A stretch of DNA of 64,000 bases, taken from NCBI GenBank assembly GCA_016649715.1, contig JAENXC010000015.1, positions 1-64,000 of the forward strand. Reading direction: 5' to 3'. Positions 33,969 through 42,711 of the stretch are shown here, piece by piece (within the stretch, counting starts at the first letter, position 1; every line of letters begins with the position of its first letter). A program made the position numbers and the translations under genes. The notes under the pieces were generated by a model that searched no databases, was not told where the DNA came from, and saw only the letters and a program-made list of their open reading frames with translations. Source of the stretch: Flavobacteriaceae bacterium. GTDB taxonomy: Bacteria; Bacteroidota; Bacteroidia; Flavobacteriales; Flavobacteriaceae.

Positions 33969-34178
33969 ATGAAAAATAAAAAAGCCCTTCTATTTATAAT
34001 TGGTTGCGTGTTTCAGATCAGTGTTTATGCCCAAAAACCAACGGAAGTTCCAAAACCAAGTGAAAAACCAATTGATTTAACCAATCCTGCCGATATAATA
34101 ATTTATATTGTTTTGCCTCTGTGTGCTGTTCTGCTCTTTTTCCTATGGAAATCAAAGCAAAAGAATAAAAAAATATAA
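33969..34178 (+). CDS. Small inner-membrane protein, unknown
   Basis: 69 residues. MKNKKALLFIIGCVFQISVYAQ is a signal peptide; a Pro-rich stretch (KPTEVPKPSEKP) follows, then a membrane helix IIIYIVLPLCAVLLFFLW and a basic tail. I recall near-identical small proteins in flavobacteria, sometimes mislabelled adenylosuccinate synthetase. Function unknown. Confidence 0.75.
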   Translation: MKNKKALLFIIGCVFQISVYAQKPTEVPKPSEKPIDLTNPADIIIYIVLPLCAVLLFFLWKSKQKNKKI

Positions 34179-34262
34179 TTTTTTGGGACAATTGAAATTT
34201 ATAACCAATTGAATACTACTTTTGGTGCAATTATTGTTACAAGGTTTTGAAAATTTAAAGCT

Positions 34263-34916
34263 ATGAAGAAGACATTCTTACTAATTGGTTTTTTCGTTCT
34301 ATCAGGAGCTGCTTTTGCGCAAATTGATTTGCCGAACAATTCTGTAAAGTTCGATTCTTCCCAATCAAATGTGGACAGCCCCACAGGTTTTGAGATTCCC
34401 GCAGTTAAAGCTCCTTCAATCTCAAACAACAAAAATCCAAACACCCCCAATAATTCCGATTTGGGAAAGGAAAAGGAAAAACAGATAGACATGCAAAATG
34501 GGGATGGTTTGCTTACATACACTGGCACGAACAAAGCCCCAAAATACTTTTCAAAAGATAAAGAAGAAAAACCCGAATACGGCAAGGATCAATATTTGGG
34601 CGATTTTAAAACAACGGCAAAAACAGCCACTATTATGTACCGCGACCACGAGTTTGTGGATGGCGATATGATACGTGTTTATGTAAATGGCGATATTGTG
34701 ATTCCACAAGCAAGACTGGAAGGCAGCTTTCGTGGGTTTGATCTTCCGCTAAAAGTTGGCTTTAATAAAATAGATTTTGAAGCCTTAAACCAAGGTTCTT
34801 CCGGTCCCAACACTGCGCAATTGAATATCTACGACGAAATTGGCAATCTGCTCGCTTCTTACGAATGGAATCTTTTGACTGGGAACAAAGCCACTGCTAT
34901 TTTGGTAAAACAATAA
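34263..34916 (+). CDS. Secreted hypothetical protein
   Basis: 217 residues. Signal peptide MKKTFLLIGFFVLSGAAFAQ. A disordered polar part (about 25-85) is followed by a compact beta domain (about 110-217) with YRDHEFVDGDMIRVYVNGDIVIPQ and a C-terminal NLLASYEWNLLTGNKAT. The beta segment looks like a periplasmic or surface binding module. No family was recognised. It stands alone between rpoD and the poxB run. Confidence 0.65.
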   Translation: MKKTFLLIGFFVLSGAAFAQIDLPNNSVKFDSSQSNVDSPTGFEIPAVKAPSISNNKNPNTPNNSDLGKEKEKQIDMQNGDGLLTYTGTNKAPKYFSKDKEEKPEYGKDQYLGDFKTTAKTATIMYRDHEFVDGDMIRVYVNGDIVIPQARLEGSFRGFDLPLKVGFNKIDFEALNQGSSGPNTAQLNIYDEIGNLLASYEWNLLTGNKATAILVKQ

Positions 34917-35026
34917 TTTATATTTGATTCTTTAATTTTTCTTCTCCGTTAAACTTCCCTTAATAATCCTTCATATTCTTAAAAATTCTTTTGAAGGTCT
35001 GTAATTTTATGAAAAATTGCAGCCAT

Positions 35027-36775
35027 ATGAATGTTTCCGAACAAATTCTCCAAATCCTTAAAAATGTAGGCGTAACCCAAATTTGGGGTGTAACCGGCGA
35101 TGCTCTCAATACTTTTACAGATGCCCTCCGCGATGATGATGATATAAAATGGATTGCCGTGCGCCATGAAGAAAATGGTGCGTTTGCAGCAGGAGCCGAA
35201 GCGCAAATGACAAACAATCTCGCCGTATGCGCTGGCACCGTTGGGCCAGGAACACTTCACCTTATAAATGGCTTGTACAATGCCAAAAAAGAACGCGTTC
35301 CCGTGCTTGCTATCAGCGGGCAAGTGGCGCGCGTAAATATGGGGACCAACTATTTTCAGGAAGTGGGCCTCACCAAAATTTTTGACGACGTTTGTGCCTA
35401 CCAAGCTGTAATCCGTTCTGCGGAAGAAGCGCCCAGGGTTGTGTTGCGCGCCATTCAGATTGCGTTGGAGCAACGCGCAGTGGTCCGTGTGGAAATTCCT
35501 GTGGATATTGCAAAGGAAGAAGCAAACGGAAAACACTATATGCATCCCGTATTTCGTGGAAATGCTGTTTTGGTTCCTTCCGACGAAGATGTGAATAAAA
35601 TAGCAAATGCAATAAACGAAGCCGAAAATATTACTATTCTCGCTGGCGCTGGCTGCCGTAATAGTAGGGAACAGGTCTTGGCGCTCTCAGAAAAAATAAA
35701 AGCCCCAATTGTACATACCCTGCGCTCTTCCGATGTGATCCATAACGACGATAAGAATGCGGTTGGTCTGACGGGGCTCATCGGGAATCCATCGGGTTAT
35801 CACGCCGTGATGAAAGCGGATTTGCTGTTGATGCTGGGGACCGATTTTCCATACAGCAATTTTTTGCCAGACGATGTTAAAATCATTCAAGTTGACAAAC
35901 GCATTGAAAACATTGGTAATCGCGTGAAAGTGGACATAGGTGTACAGGGCGATTGTTTGGCGACCCTTCAAAAACTGGATGCGAAAATTCTTCCGAAGAA
36001 AAATTCTGAATTTTTGGATAAATTGGTTGAAAGTTTCAACAAATGGAAGGAACATAAAAGGGACAACAGCAGTTTAAAGATGGACGAAGAACCTTTGCAT
36101 CCCCAACTTTTTATGAATGTTTTGAACAAAAAGGCTTCGGACGATGCTTGTTTTACCGTTGATGTGGGCGAGAGCGCCATTTGGGTGGCACACCATTTAA
36201 CGCTTTACGGAAAGAGAAGATTATTGGGCTCATTTAATCACGGCTCCATGTCGGTTGGCTTTCCAGCTGCTATGGGAATTCAATCCGTAAATCCCGGTAG
36301 GCAGGTTTGGGCAATTGTTGGCGACGGCGCTTTTGGGATGTGCATGAACGATTTTATTACCGCAGTTCGATACAATTGGCCTGTTAAAATTTTGGTTTAC
36401 AACAACAGCCAGCTCGGTTTCGTGAAAATTGAAATGGAAGAAGCTGGCTACGCGATGGCAGATGAGGCACTCCAGCTTCAAAACCCAAATTTCGCCGAAT
36501 ATGCCAAACTCTGCGGTGGTGATGGAATAAGGGTAGAACACGCCGCCGATATTGAAGGGGCAATAGAAATGGCAATTGCTTCCCCCAAACCTTTTATAAT
36601 AGATGCCGTAACCACCCCGGGAGAGCTTTCGTTACCGCCACATATAACTATAGAAGAGGCTTGGGGTTTCGGAAAATCTAAAGTGAGGGAAATCCTGCTG
36701 GCCGTTACAGGCGAAACGGAACAAAAGAAAAATTTGATGGACGAGATTAAGGCGTTCTTTCACAATTCAAAATAA
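35027..36775 (+). CDS. poxB: ThDP-dependent pyruvate oxidase/dehydrogenase (quinone), PoxB-like
   Basis: 582 residues from MNVSEQILQ; upstream starts at 34991 (TTG) and 35009 (ATG) add a leader absent from relatives. Seen: the N-terminal ThDP domain with AVRHEENGAFAAGAEAQ (Glu activating ThDP), the central FAD-like domain with NITILAGAGCRNS, and the C-terminal ThDP-binding IVGDGAFGMCMNDF, the GDG...NN motif. The closest role is decarboxylation of pyruvate to acetate and CO2, with electrons passed to quinones. The C-terminal amphipathic helix KKNLMDEIKAFF fits membrane attachment. First gene of a run with 36798 and 38346. Confidence 0.88.
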   Translation: MNVSEQILQILKNVGVTQIWGVTGDALNTFTDALRDDDDIKWIAVRHEENGAFAAGAEAQMTNNLAVCAGTVGPGTLHLINGLYNAKKERVPVLAISGQVARVNMGTNYFQEVGLTKIFDDVCAYQAVIRSAEEAPRVVLRAIQIALEQRAVVRVEIPVDIAKEEANGKHYMHPVFRGNAVLVPSDEDVNKIANAINEAENITILAGAGCRNSREQVLALSEKIKAPIVHTLRSSDVIHNDDKNAVGLTGLIGNPSGYHAVMKADLLLMLGTDFPYSNFLPDDVKIIQVDKRIENIGNRVKVDIGVQGDCLATLQKLDAKILPKKNSEFLDKLVESFNKWKEHKRDNSSLKMDEEPLHPQLFMNVLNKKASDDACFTVDVGESAIWVAHHLTLYGKRRLLGSFNHGSMSVGFPAAMGIQSVNPGRQVWAIVGDGAFGMCMNDFITAVRYNWPVKILVYNNSQLGFVKIEMEEAGYAMADEALQLQNPNFAEYAKLCGGDGIRVEHAADIEGAIEMAIASPKPFIIDAVTTPGELSLPPHITIEEAWGFGKSKVREILLAVTGETEQKKNLMDEIKAFFHNSK

Positions 36776-36797
36776 TTCAAAATATAAATTTTTCAAA

Positions 36798-38321
36798 ATG
36801 AGAGAAGCAATACAGTTTACGTTTATAGCCTTGGGAATAATTGCAATAATAACTTGTACCGTCATTTGGCCAGTTTATGGTTTTTCAATTTTAGGCGTTT
36901 TGATTTTCGGAATTGGCATTTATGATCTGTTTCAGAAAGAACATTCCATCCTAAGAAATTTCCCGGTTTTGGGACATATGCGGTTTTTGTTGGAAATGAT
37001 CGGGCCCGAACTTCACCAATACTTTGTAGAAAGTGACACCGATGGAAAACCGATTGACAGAAATCACAGAACTTATGTTTATGGTCGGGCCAAGTTGGGG
37101 AAGGAAACCCATCCCTTTGGGACTGAACTGAACGTTGAGGAAGAAAACTTTAAATGGATGAAACACAGTATTTATCCAACGCCAATGTTAGCAGAGCCGC
37201 CACGGGTACTTATAGGAGGGCCAGATTGCAAACAACAATACAGTGCCAGTCTTTTTAATATTTCTGCTATGAGTTTTGGAGCGTTGAGCAAAAATGCCGT
37301 GATGGCTTTGAATCTTGGCGCAAAAGCAGGAAATTTTTTTCACGATACTGGCGAAGGTGGAATTTCGGAATACCACTTAAAAGGGGGTGATTTGGTTTAT
37401 GAAGTGGGTACAGGTTATTTTGGATGCCGTACAGATGACGGAAACTTTTCCCCAGAAAAATTTAAGGAAAAAGCCGCCTTGCCATCGGTAAAGATGATTG
37501 AAATAAAAATATCACAGGGTGCCAAGCCAGGCCATGGTGGTGTTTTGCCAGCAGTAAAGAACAATGACGAAATTGCGGAAATTAGAGGAATAAAACCACA
37601 TATAGACGTTATTTCCCCACCGGGCCATACTGCGTTCAGCGATGCCGAAGGTTTGCTCCGGTTTGTGAAACAAATGCGCGACCTGAGCGATGGAAAACCA
37701 ATTGGATTTAAACTCTGTATTGGAAGCAAGCAAGAGTTCATTGACATTTGCGAAAAAATGCTGGAAACTGGAATAAAACCAGACTTCATAACCGTTGATG
37801 GTTCCGAAGGCGGCACGGGAGCGGCCCCGATTGATTTTACAAACTATGTTGGAATGCCATGGGAAAAGGGGCTCGTTTTTGTGGTTGACACTTTGAACGG
37901 TTTTGATTTAAAGAAAGACATCAAAGTGATTACTGCCACGAAGATATTTACTGCTTTTGATATCTTTAAAGCCTTGTCCATCGGAGCTGATGTCTGCAAT
38001 TCCGCACGGGGAATGATGCTCGCCTTGGGTTGTATTCAAGCCTTGAAATGCGATACCAATAAATGCCCTACGGGAATTACTACCCATAATCCCAGTTTGG
38101 TTCGAGGGCTTGTTGTCGAGGACAAATGGAAGCGGGTACAAAACTATCACGCTAGGACCTTAAATAGTTTTTTGGAACTTTTTGCCGCAGCTGGCTGCAA
38201 AACTCTTTCAGATTTGAATAGAAGTTATATCTTTAAGCAAATAGAAACAGATATTAAATGCTATGAAGAGATTTATCCTCCGGTTTTTGAAGGGCAATTT
38301 CTTCAGAAGTCAAGTTTGTGA
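36798..38321 (+). CDS. FMN-binding glutamate-synthase-like protein
   Basis: 507 residues. Two N-terminal membrane helices (about 6-45), then a GltB central/FMN domain: ISAMSFGALSKNAVMALNLGA, GEGGISEYHLKGGDLVYEVGTGYFG and VDGSEGGTGAAPIDFTNYVG, with KCPTGITTHNPSL near the end. The glutaminase domain of true GltB is missing. Proteins of this type occur widely; the substrate is not proved. It follows poxB by 22 bases and precedes uspA by 24, so one operon. Confidence 0.88.
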   Translation: MREAIQFTFIALGIIAIITCTVIWPVYGFSILGVLIFGIGIYDLFQKEHSILRNFPVLGHMRFLLEMIGPELHQYFVESDTDGKPIDRNHRTYVYGRAKLGKETHPFGTELNVEEENFKWMKHSIYPTPMLAEPPRVLIGGPDCKQQYSASLFNISAMSFGALSKNAVMALNLGAKAGNFFHDTGEGGISEYHLKGGDLVYEVGTGYFGCRTDDGNFSPEKFKEKAALPSVKMIEIKISQGAKPGHGGVLPAVKNNDEIAEIRGIKPHIDVISPPGHTAFSDAEGLLRFVKQMRDLSDGKPIGFKLCIGSKQEFIDICEKMLETGIKPDFITVDGSEGGTGAAPIDFTNYVGMPWEKGLVFVVDTLNGFDLKKDIKVITATKIFTAFDIFKALSIGADVCNSARGMMLALGCIQALKCDTNKCPTGITTHNPSLVRGLVVEDKWKRVQNYHARTLNSFLELFAAAGCKTLSDLNRSYIFKQIETDIKCYEEIYPPVFEGQFLQKSSL

Positions 38322-38345
38322 AACTAACCATTAACAATTATTATC

Positions 38346-38804
38346 ATGAAAAAAGTACTGATTACCCTAGATTATAACCCCAATTCCGAAAAAGTTGTGA
38401 ACATGGGATATGAACTTGCACAATTGATGCAAGCCGAAGTCTGTTTGTTTCACGTGCTGGCCGAAGTGCGTTATTACGGAATGCAATACGAACCTTTTAT
38501 GGGCTATGAAGGATATGCCTTTCCGGTGGATTATAAAATTCAAGAGGAATTTGTGAAGGTGGCGCAGGATTATCTTGACAAAACTAAAACACATTTAAAA
38601 GGTGACAATATTTCAACTCGTATGGAAGAAGGTGATACTGCAAAAAAGATTTTGGAATACGCCGAAGAGTGGAAAGCAGATTTAATTGTAATGGGAGCGC
38701 ACAGTCATGGTACTTTGGAAAAGATATTCTTGGGTACAGTAGCTTCGAGTGTTTTGGAGCGCACAAAAATTCCTGTTTATATGATTCCAACGGGTGAAAA
38801 ATAG
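38346..38804 (+). CDS. Universal stress protein, UspA family
   Basis: 152 residues. Starts MKKVLITLDYNPNSEKVV; the ATP-binding site MGAHSHGTLEKIFLGTVASSVLERTKIP fits G-2x-G-9x-G(S/T). It binds ATP and is induced under starvation or low oxygen in other bacteria. Third gene of the poxB run, followed by the word-repeat palindrome at 38839-38949. Confidence 0.9.
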   Translation: MKKVLITLDYNPNSEKVVNMGYELAQLMQAEVCLFHVLAEVRYYGMQYEPFMGYEGYAFPVDYKIQEEFVKVAQDYLDKTKTHLKGDNISTRMEEGDTAKKILEYAEEWKADLIVMGAHSHGTLEKIFLGTVASSVLERTKIPVYMIPTGEK

Positions 38805-38838
38805 GAGAGAAGTGATTAATAATGATGCAAATGTCGAA

Positions 38839-38949
38839 GGACTGTATGACGTAAGACTTAGGACAAAAAATCTTAATTATTTTACTTTAAAATTAGTGGG
38901 AATATAAAATGGAGACATCTTATATCTTACGTCTTTTAGTCTTATGTCA
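38839..38949. repeat. Inverted word-repeat (GTAAGACTTAGGAC)
   Basis: GGACTGTATGACGTAAGACTTAGG (38839-38862) faces TCTTACGTCTTTTAGTCTTATGTCAG (38924-38949), each built of near-heptamer words. It follows the uspA stop and may act as a terminator. A second member of the type lies at 48172-48275. Confidence 0.55.
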
Positions 38950-39026
38950 GATTAAACTAAATTAGACTTACTGGGATGGTACTATATAATGAAACCTAAA
39001 TATCAATACCTTTACAAAAATAAAAT

Positions 39027-39335
39027 ATGGCTTTAAGCAATAACGATATAATGAAAAAACTTCGCGTAGCCCATAAACTGCGTGATGAGGATATTGTGAA
39101 AATATGTTCGTTGGTTGATTTTGCAGTAACAAAAAGCGAACTTGGCGCCATTTTCAGAAATGAAAACCACGAGAAATATATGGAATGCGGTGATCAATTT
39201 CTTCGCAATTTTTTAAATGGGTTGGTAATTCATCTGCGCGGACCGATGCCAGAAAAGAAAGCGCAACCGCCAAAGGCCATACCGAAAGCCAAGCCGTATC
39301 CACTTTCGAAAAATAAACCAAATCCAAAAAAATAA
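39027..39335 (+). CDS. DUF1456 family protein, single-repeat form
   Basis: 102 residues. LSNNDIMKKLRVAHKLRDEDIVKICSLVDFAVTKSELGAIFRNENHEKY and FLRNFLNGLVIHLRGP are the DUF1456 (YehS) repeat. The E. coli protein has two copies and about 150 residues; here one repeat is followed by a Pro/Lys-rich tail. Function unknown. Confidence 0.85.
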   Translation: MALSNNDIMKKLRVAHKLRDEDIVKICSLVDFAVTKSELGAIFRNENHEKYMECGDQFLRNFLNGLVIHLRGPMPEKKAQPPKAIPKAKPYPLSKNKPNPKK

Positions 39336-39339
39336 AAAA

Positions 39340-39365
39340 GCTGGATCAAATTTCTTCAATCCAGC
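39340..39365 (-). terminator. Terminator of the micro-ORF cluster
   Basis: GCTGGAT / ATCCAGC stem with a T run only on the minus-strand side (A run at 39331-39339). It therefore ends minus-strand transcripts, i.e. those carrying the three micro-ORFs, 28 bases after the last stop. Confidence 0.6.
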
Positions 39366-39392
39366 CTCAGTTGTTTTCGGTCTTTATTTGTT

Positions 39393-39527
39393 TCAATAAA
39401 CGTATCTGCATGTTTTTCTGATTGTGGGATCTTCAAACAAGTGTTGGTTTCCGTTTAGGTAATTCAACGTGTGCTGTCTTTGCGATCCGCATTTAATCCG
39501 ATTTTGAATGTTTCGTAAGGTTTTCAT
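39393..39527 (-). CDS. Micro-ORF A, 44 residues, basic
   Basis: From ATG 39525-39527. Starts MKTLRNIQNRIKCGSQRQ and ends CRYVY, with two Cys. Distant in sequence from micro-ORFs B and C, but shares the start M(K/R)TL and the position in the series (34-base spacer, same strand). The peptide is rich in Arg, Asn and Gln. Function unknown; coding is inferred from the company of B and C. Confidence 0.5.
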   Translation of the reverse strand: MKTLRNIQNRIKCGSQRQHTLNYLNGNQHLFEDPTIRKTCRYVY

Positions 39528-39561
39528 AGTTAATTTGATTTTTTGGTTAAAGTGAAAGGAC

Positions 39562-39648
39562 TTATTTATAGCGCCTTTTCATATTCCAAGTATAAGCTTT
39601 GGAATCGAGGGGTCTGTGAATGTTTTCGTTACTGTTTAATGTTCTCAT
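39562..39648 (-). CDS. Micro-ORF B, 28 residues, paralogue of C
   Basis: From ATG 39646-39648. Starts MRTLNSNENIHRPLDSK and ends AYTWNMKRRYK. It aligns end to end with micro-ORF C (MRTLNSN at the start, SKAY-S/T-WN-L/M-KRR at the end) while the DNA differs at many positions, so the peptide seems to be under selection. Function unknown. Confidence 0.6.
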   Translation of the reverse strand: MRTLNSNENIHRPLDSKAYTWNMKRRYK

Positions 39649-39683
39649 GATTTTTAAATTTTAATTGTTTAAGTTTTAATTTA

Positions 39684-39770
39684 TTAGCGAAACCTTCTTT
39701 TCAAATTCCAAGAATAGGCTTTAGAGGTTTTCATTTTTTCTGTTAATTGATTGCTATTTAAAGTTCTCAT
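39684..39770 (-). CDS. Micro-ORF C, 28 residues, paralogue of B
   Basis: From ATG 39768-39770. Starts MRTLNSNQLTEKMKTSK and ends AYSWNLKRRFR. Spacing to B is 35 bases and B to A is 34 bases, an even tandem layout. Upstream on the minus strand lies an AT-rich region with possible promoter words (TACCTTG near 39845). Function unknown. Confidence 0.6.
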   Translation of the reverse strand: MRTLNSNQLTEKMKTSKAYSWNLKRRFR

Positions 39771-40053
39771 TGTAAATTAATTTTTTGGGTTATACTTAAA
39801 AGACGCAAGAACTTTTATTTTGTTACAGTACTATGTAATGCAAGGTATTAGTTTAACGAAAGATTAACATTTATGAATTCTGTAGGAACTCAATTTCGAT
39901 TGAAAGTAGGCACGTGATTAATCGCGCGCCTACCGTTGATTTGGAATATATGTGTTTAACATACCATTAACCGTGAATGCTTTGCCAAAGAGTTGTAGGG
40001 TAGGGGCTTTAGCCATATATTTGCACTTTGAATTTTTTGTATCCCAAATTGAA
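39771..40053. other. Divergent promoter region between micro-ORFs and the VTT gene
   Basis: No gene. It holds a sequence with TTACAGTACTATGTAATGC (39818-39840), containing an inverted TACTATGTA-like word, and the promoter of the VTT-domain gene at 39993-40023. Confidence 0.4.
39993..40023 (+). promoter_or_regulatory. Promoter of the VTT-domain gene
   Basis: TTG (39993-39995), 20 bases, TATATTTG (40016-40023): a good match to the Bacteroidota -33/-7 consensus. It also decides the start of the gene at 40054 over the longer frame from 39952. Confidence 0.65.
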
Positions 40054-40668
40054 ATGAACACCGTTAGAAAAACCGAAACCAATAAATTAAAGCGCGCCCA
40101 TTTGTATTATAAATACACTGGGTTTTACTCTTTTGTGGGACAAACTCTTAAAAAGGCCATCATCCCGTTATTTCTGATTATTGCGGCCCTTATTGTTTTG
40201 GACCTTTATGTGATTGATTTCAGTAATCTTTTCACTTATATCACCGAAACCTATGCACCTCTAAACATTTTGCTGGTCTTTCTTGCTTCGGAATCATTGT
40301 TGGGGCTCGTTCCGCCGGAAATATTCATAGCTTGGAGTGATAAGATGCCAGAACCACTTCTTTATTTGACGCTTTTGGCAACTCTTTCCTATTTGGGTGG
40401 AATTATTTCTTACTTCATCGGAAAATGGATTTTTACCATTCCACGGGTTTATGATTATATGGAAGGCAAGATGAAGAAACACCTTAAACAAATCCGCAAA
40501 TGGGGTGGTTTCCTGATTGTGGTTGGCGCACTTTTGCCAATTCCGTATTCTATGACCAGTATGGCTGCTGGAATGATTCATTATAAATTCAGTAACTATT
40601 TATTGTTTGGGTTACTTCGGTTTGTTCGGTTTTATCTTTATGCCATTGCCATATTCAGTTTGCTGTAG
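40054..40668 (+). CDS. VTT/DedA-family membrane protein
   Basis: 204 residues from MNTVRKTETNKLKRAH. Helices at about 34-52, 64-84, 106-130, 148-166 and 180-203. The VTT core shows as SYLGGIISYFIGKWI and GGFLIVVGALLPIPYSMTSMAAGM. DedA-type proteins help flip lipids or keep membrane potential. The promoter at 39993 places transcription start after the longer ORF's start, supporting this ATG. Confidence 0.85.
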   Translation: MNTVRKTETNKLKRAHLYYKYTGFYSFVGQTLKKAIIPLFLIIAALIVLDLYVIDFSNLFTYITETYAPLNILLVFLASESLLGLVPPEIFIAWSDKMPEPLLYLTLLATLSYLGGIISYFIGKWIFTIPRVYDYMEGKMKKHLKQIRKWGGFLIVVGALLPIPYSMTSMAAGMIHYKFSNYLLFGLLRFVRFYLYAIAIFSLL

Positions 40669-40740
40669 TACATTTGTTTTGCCGAAGCGGTTTGCTTTGG
40701 AAGAAATAACTTTTCACTTTAAAACAGCACCATCTCTTCA

Positions 40741-42003
40741 ATGAAGAAAGACCCCTACGCCGCATTACGATTTCGGGAGTTTAATATATTTCTTTTGGTG
40801 CGGTTTGCTATGGTGTTTGCGTGGAGCATGCAATTTGTGGTCATAGAGTGGGAAGTTTATAGCATTACCAAAAATCCGCTTTCTTTGGGAATCATTGGTT
40901 TGATGGAGGTTATTCCTGCAGTTTCCATGGCGCTTTTTGCAGGACATATAGTGGATCAACACGAAAAACGCGGACTTCTTTTTAAATGTATTTTTGGGTT
41001 TTCAGTTGTGAGCCTTGGCCTTTTCTTGCTTACTTGGCCACGGGTGGTTGGCGATATTTCCACTAATACCGTGCTTTACGCTGTTTATTTCTTGGTTTTT
41101 CTTGGCGGGATTGTTCGGGCGTTCTTGGGCCCCACTATTTTTTCGCTTTTTTCTTTATTAGTTCCTAAAAAAATATATCCCAATGCCGCAACTTGGAGCA
41201 GCTCGGTTTGGCAGATGGGCTCTGTTGTTGGACCTGCAACGGGAGGTTTCTTTATCCATTGGATTGGCGTTCATTGGTCCATGTGCTTTGTGTTTGCGTT
41301 TTCGCTGATGGCTTTGTTGCTGTTGCTTCAAATTCCGAAGAAGCCAATTATGAACCCAAATATTGGCGAACCTATAATGAAAAGTTTAAAGGAAGGGATA
41401 AAATTTGTAAAAAACACGCGGGTAATTTTGGGGGCCATTACGCTCGATATGTTTGCAGTTCTTTTTGGTGGTGCTGTGGCGCTCTTGCCCATTTACGCAC
41501 AGGACATTCTTAAAGTGGGTCCTGAAGGTTTTGGAATATTGCGTGCCGCTCCCGCTGTTGGCGCATTGCTGATTATGTTTACTTCGGCATATTTTCCACT
41601 TAACAAAAATGCAGGGTATAAACTGCTTACCGCCATTTTTGGGTTTGGGATTTGTATAATTATTTTTGGGGTTTCCACTTGGTTTTGGCTTTCTGTAATT
41701 GCACTCTTTTTAAGCGGGGTTACCGATGGAATTTCAGTAATTATCCGCCAGACTATTTTGCAACTTCGCACGCCGGACCATATGCGCGGGCGTGTAGCTT
41801 CCGTTAATTCAATGTTTGTAGGTTCTTCCAATGAGCTGGGTGCTTTTGAGAGTGGGCTCACAGCTAAATTGATGGGAACTGTTACCGCCGTTGTTTTTGG
41901 CGGCGGAATGACGATACTTACCGTGCTCGGAACAGGAGCATTTTTCCCCAAACTTCGGAAGTTGGATTTGCGGAAGGATTTGGAGGAGCATGAGCGGGAA
42001 TAA
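40741..42003 (+). CDS. MFS transporter
   Basis: 420 residues, about twelve helices. EKRGLLFKCIFGFSV in the loop 2-3 region and LRTPDHMRGRVASVNSMFVGSSNELGAFESG in the second half are typical of the MFS_3/enterobactin exporter-like group. The substrate is unknown, probably an efflux substrate. Confidence 0.9.
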   Translation: MKKDPYAALRFREFNIFLLVRFAMVFAWSMQFVVIEWEVYSITKNPLSLGIIGLMEVIPAVSMALFAGHIVDQHEKRGLLFKCIFGFSVVSLGLFLLTWPRVVGDISTNTVLYAVYFLVFLGGIVRAFLGPTIFSLFSLLVPKKIYPNAATWSSSVWQMGSVVGPATGGFFIHWIGVHWSMCFVFAFSLMALLLLLQIPKKPIMNPNIGEPIMKSLKEGIKFVKNTRVILGAITLDMFAVLFGGAVALLPIYAQDILKVGPEGFGILRAAPAVGALLIMFTSAYFPLNKNAGYKLLTAIFGFGICIIIFGVSTWFWLSVIALFLSGVTDGISVIIRQTILQLRTPDHMRGRVASVNSMFVGSSNELGAFESGLTAKLMGTVTAVVFGGGMTILTVLGTGAFFPKLRKLDLRKDLEEHERE

Positions 42004-42056
42004 TTTTGGGATTTGTGAATTTGGGAATCGTTATTATTAAGAAAGTTGCTACTTTC

Positions 42057-42626
42057 TTATACTCTCAACGCCCCTCGAAATCCTCTCCCAGCATAATAAG
42101 ATTCCGCCCCGTTGTGATAAGTGAAGACAGTATCATAACGAAAATCCCCAAAAATGGCACCGCCAAGTTTTCTGATGTTTTTCGGAGTTTTTAACCAACT
42201 GGAGGTTTTGGTGTCATATTTTCCTAATTTTTGCAGATTTCTATATTCTTCCTCTGTTAAAAGTTCAATACCCATTTCCGCAGCCATATTCATGGCGCTG
42301 TTTTTAGGCTTGTGTTCTTTTCTTGCTATCAGAGCCTCGTTGTCATAACAAAAGCTTCGGCGAACTTTGGGGCTTTCTTCGGAACAATCACAGAAAATAT
42401 ATATGTTTGTTTTTTCATTAAAGCCAACAACATCTGGTTCTCCTCCGGTTTCTTCCATTTGGTGGAGCGACCAAAGTTTTTCGGAACTGGCTTCAAGTTT
42501 TTCCTGAACTTTGGACCATTCGATCCCCGAGTGTCGTTTTGTGTTTTTTTCAAAACGGGTTTTCAATATTTTCAGCAATTCTTCGCACTGCTTCGGGGTA
42601 AGTACTTTTTTACTTGCTCTTTGCAT
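42057..42626 (-). CDS. DUF4256 family protein
   Basis: 189 residues, soluble. LWSLHQMEETGGEPDVVGF, FCDCSEESPKVRRSFCYDNEAL and GGAIFGDFRYDTVFTYHNGAESYYAGRGFRG are family hallmarks. Function unknown. Convergent with the MFS gene. Confidence 0.9.
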   Translation of the reverse strand: MQRASKKVLTPKQCEELLKILKTRFEKNTKRHSGIEWSKVQEKLEASSEKLWSLHQMEETGGEPDVVGFNEKTNIYIFCDCSEESPKVRRSFCYDNEALIARKEHKPKNSAMNMAAEMGIELLTEEEYRNLQKLGKYDTKTSSWLKTPKNIRKLGGAIFGDFRYDTVFTYHNGAESYYAGRGFRGALRV

Positions 42627-42711
42627 AACGGATAATCTAAATTGCTTGATTTGTATTCATCCTTTGGTTATTATACAACTTGTATATGCACAAACATTTA
42701 GAACGTGATTT

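Noticed and set aside
38839-38949. Possible CRISPR-like array
   Set aside because: The repeated words are only 7-14 bases, degenerate and without regular spacers; no cas gene in the window. Same for 48172-48275.
39952-40053. 34-residue extension of the VTT-domain protein
   Set aside because: A consensus promoter (39993-40023) lies inside it, so the message begins after it.
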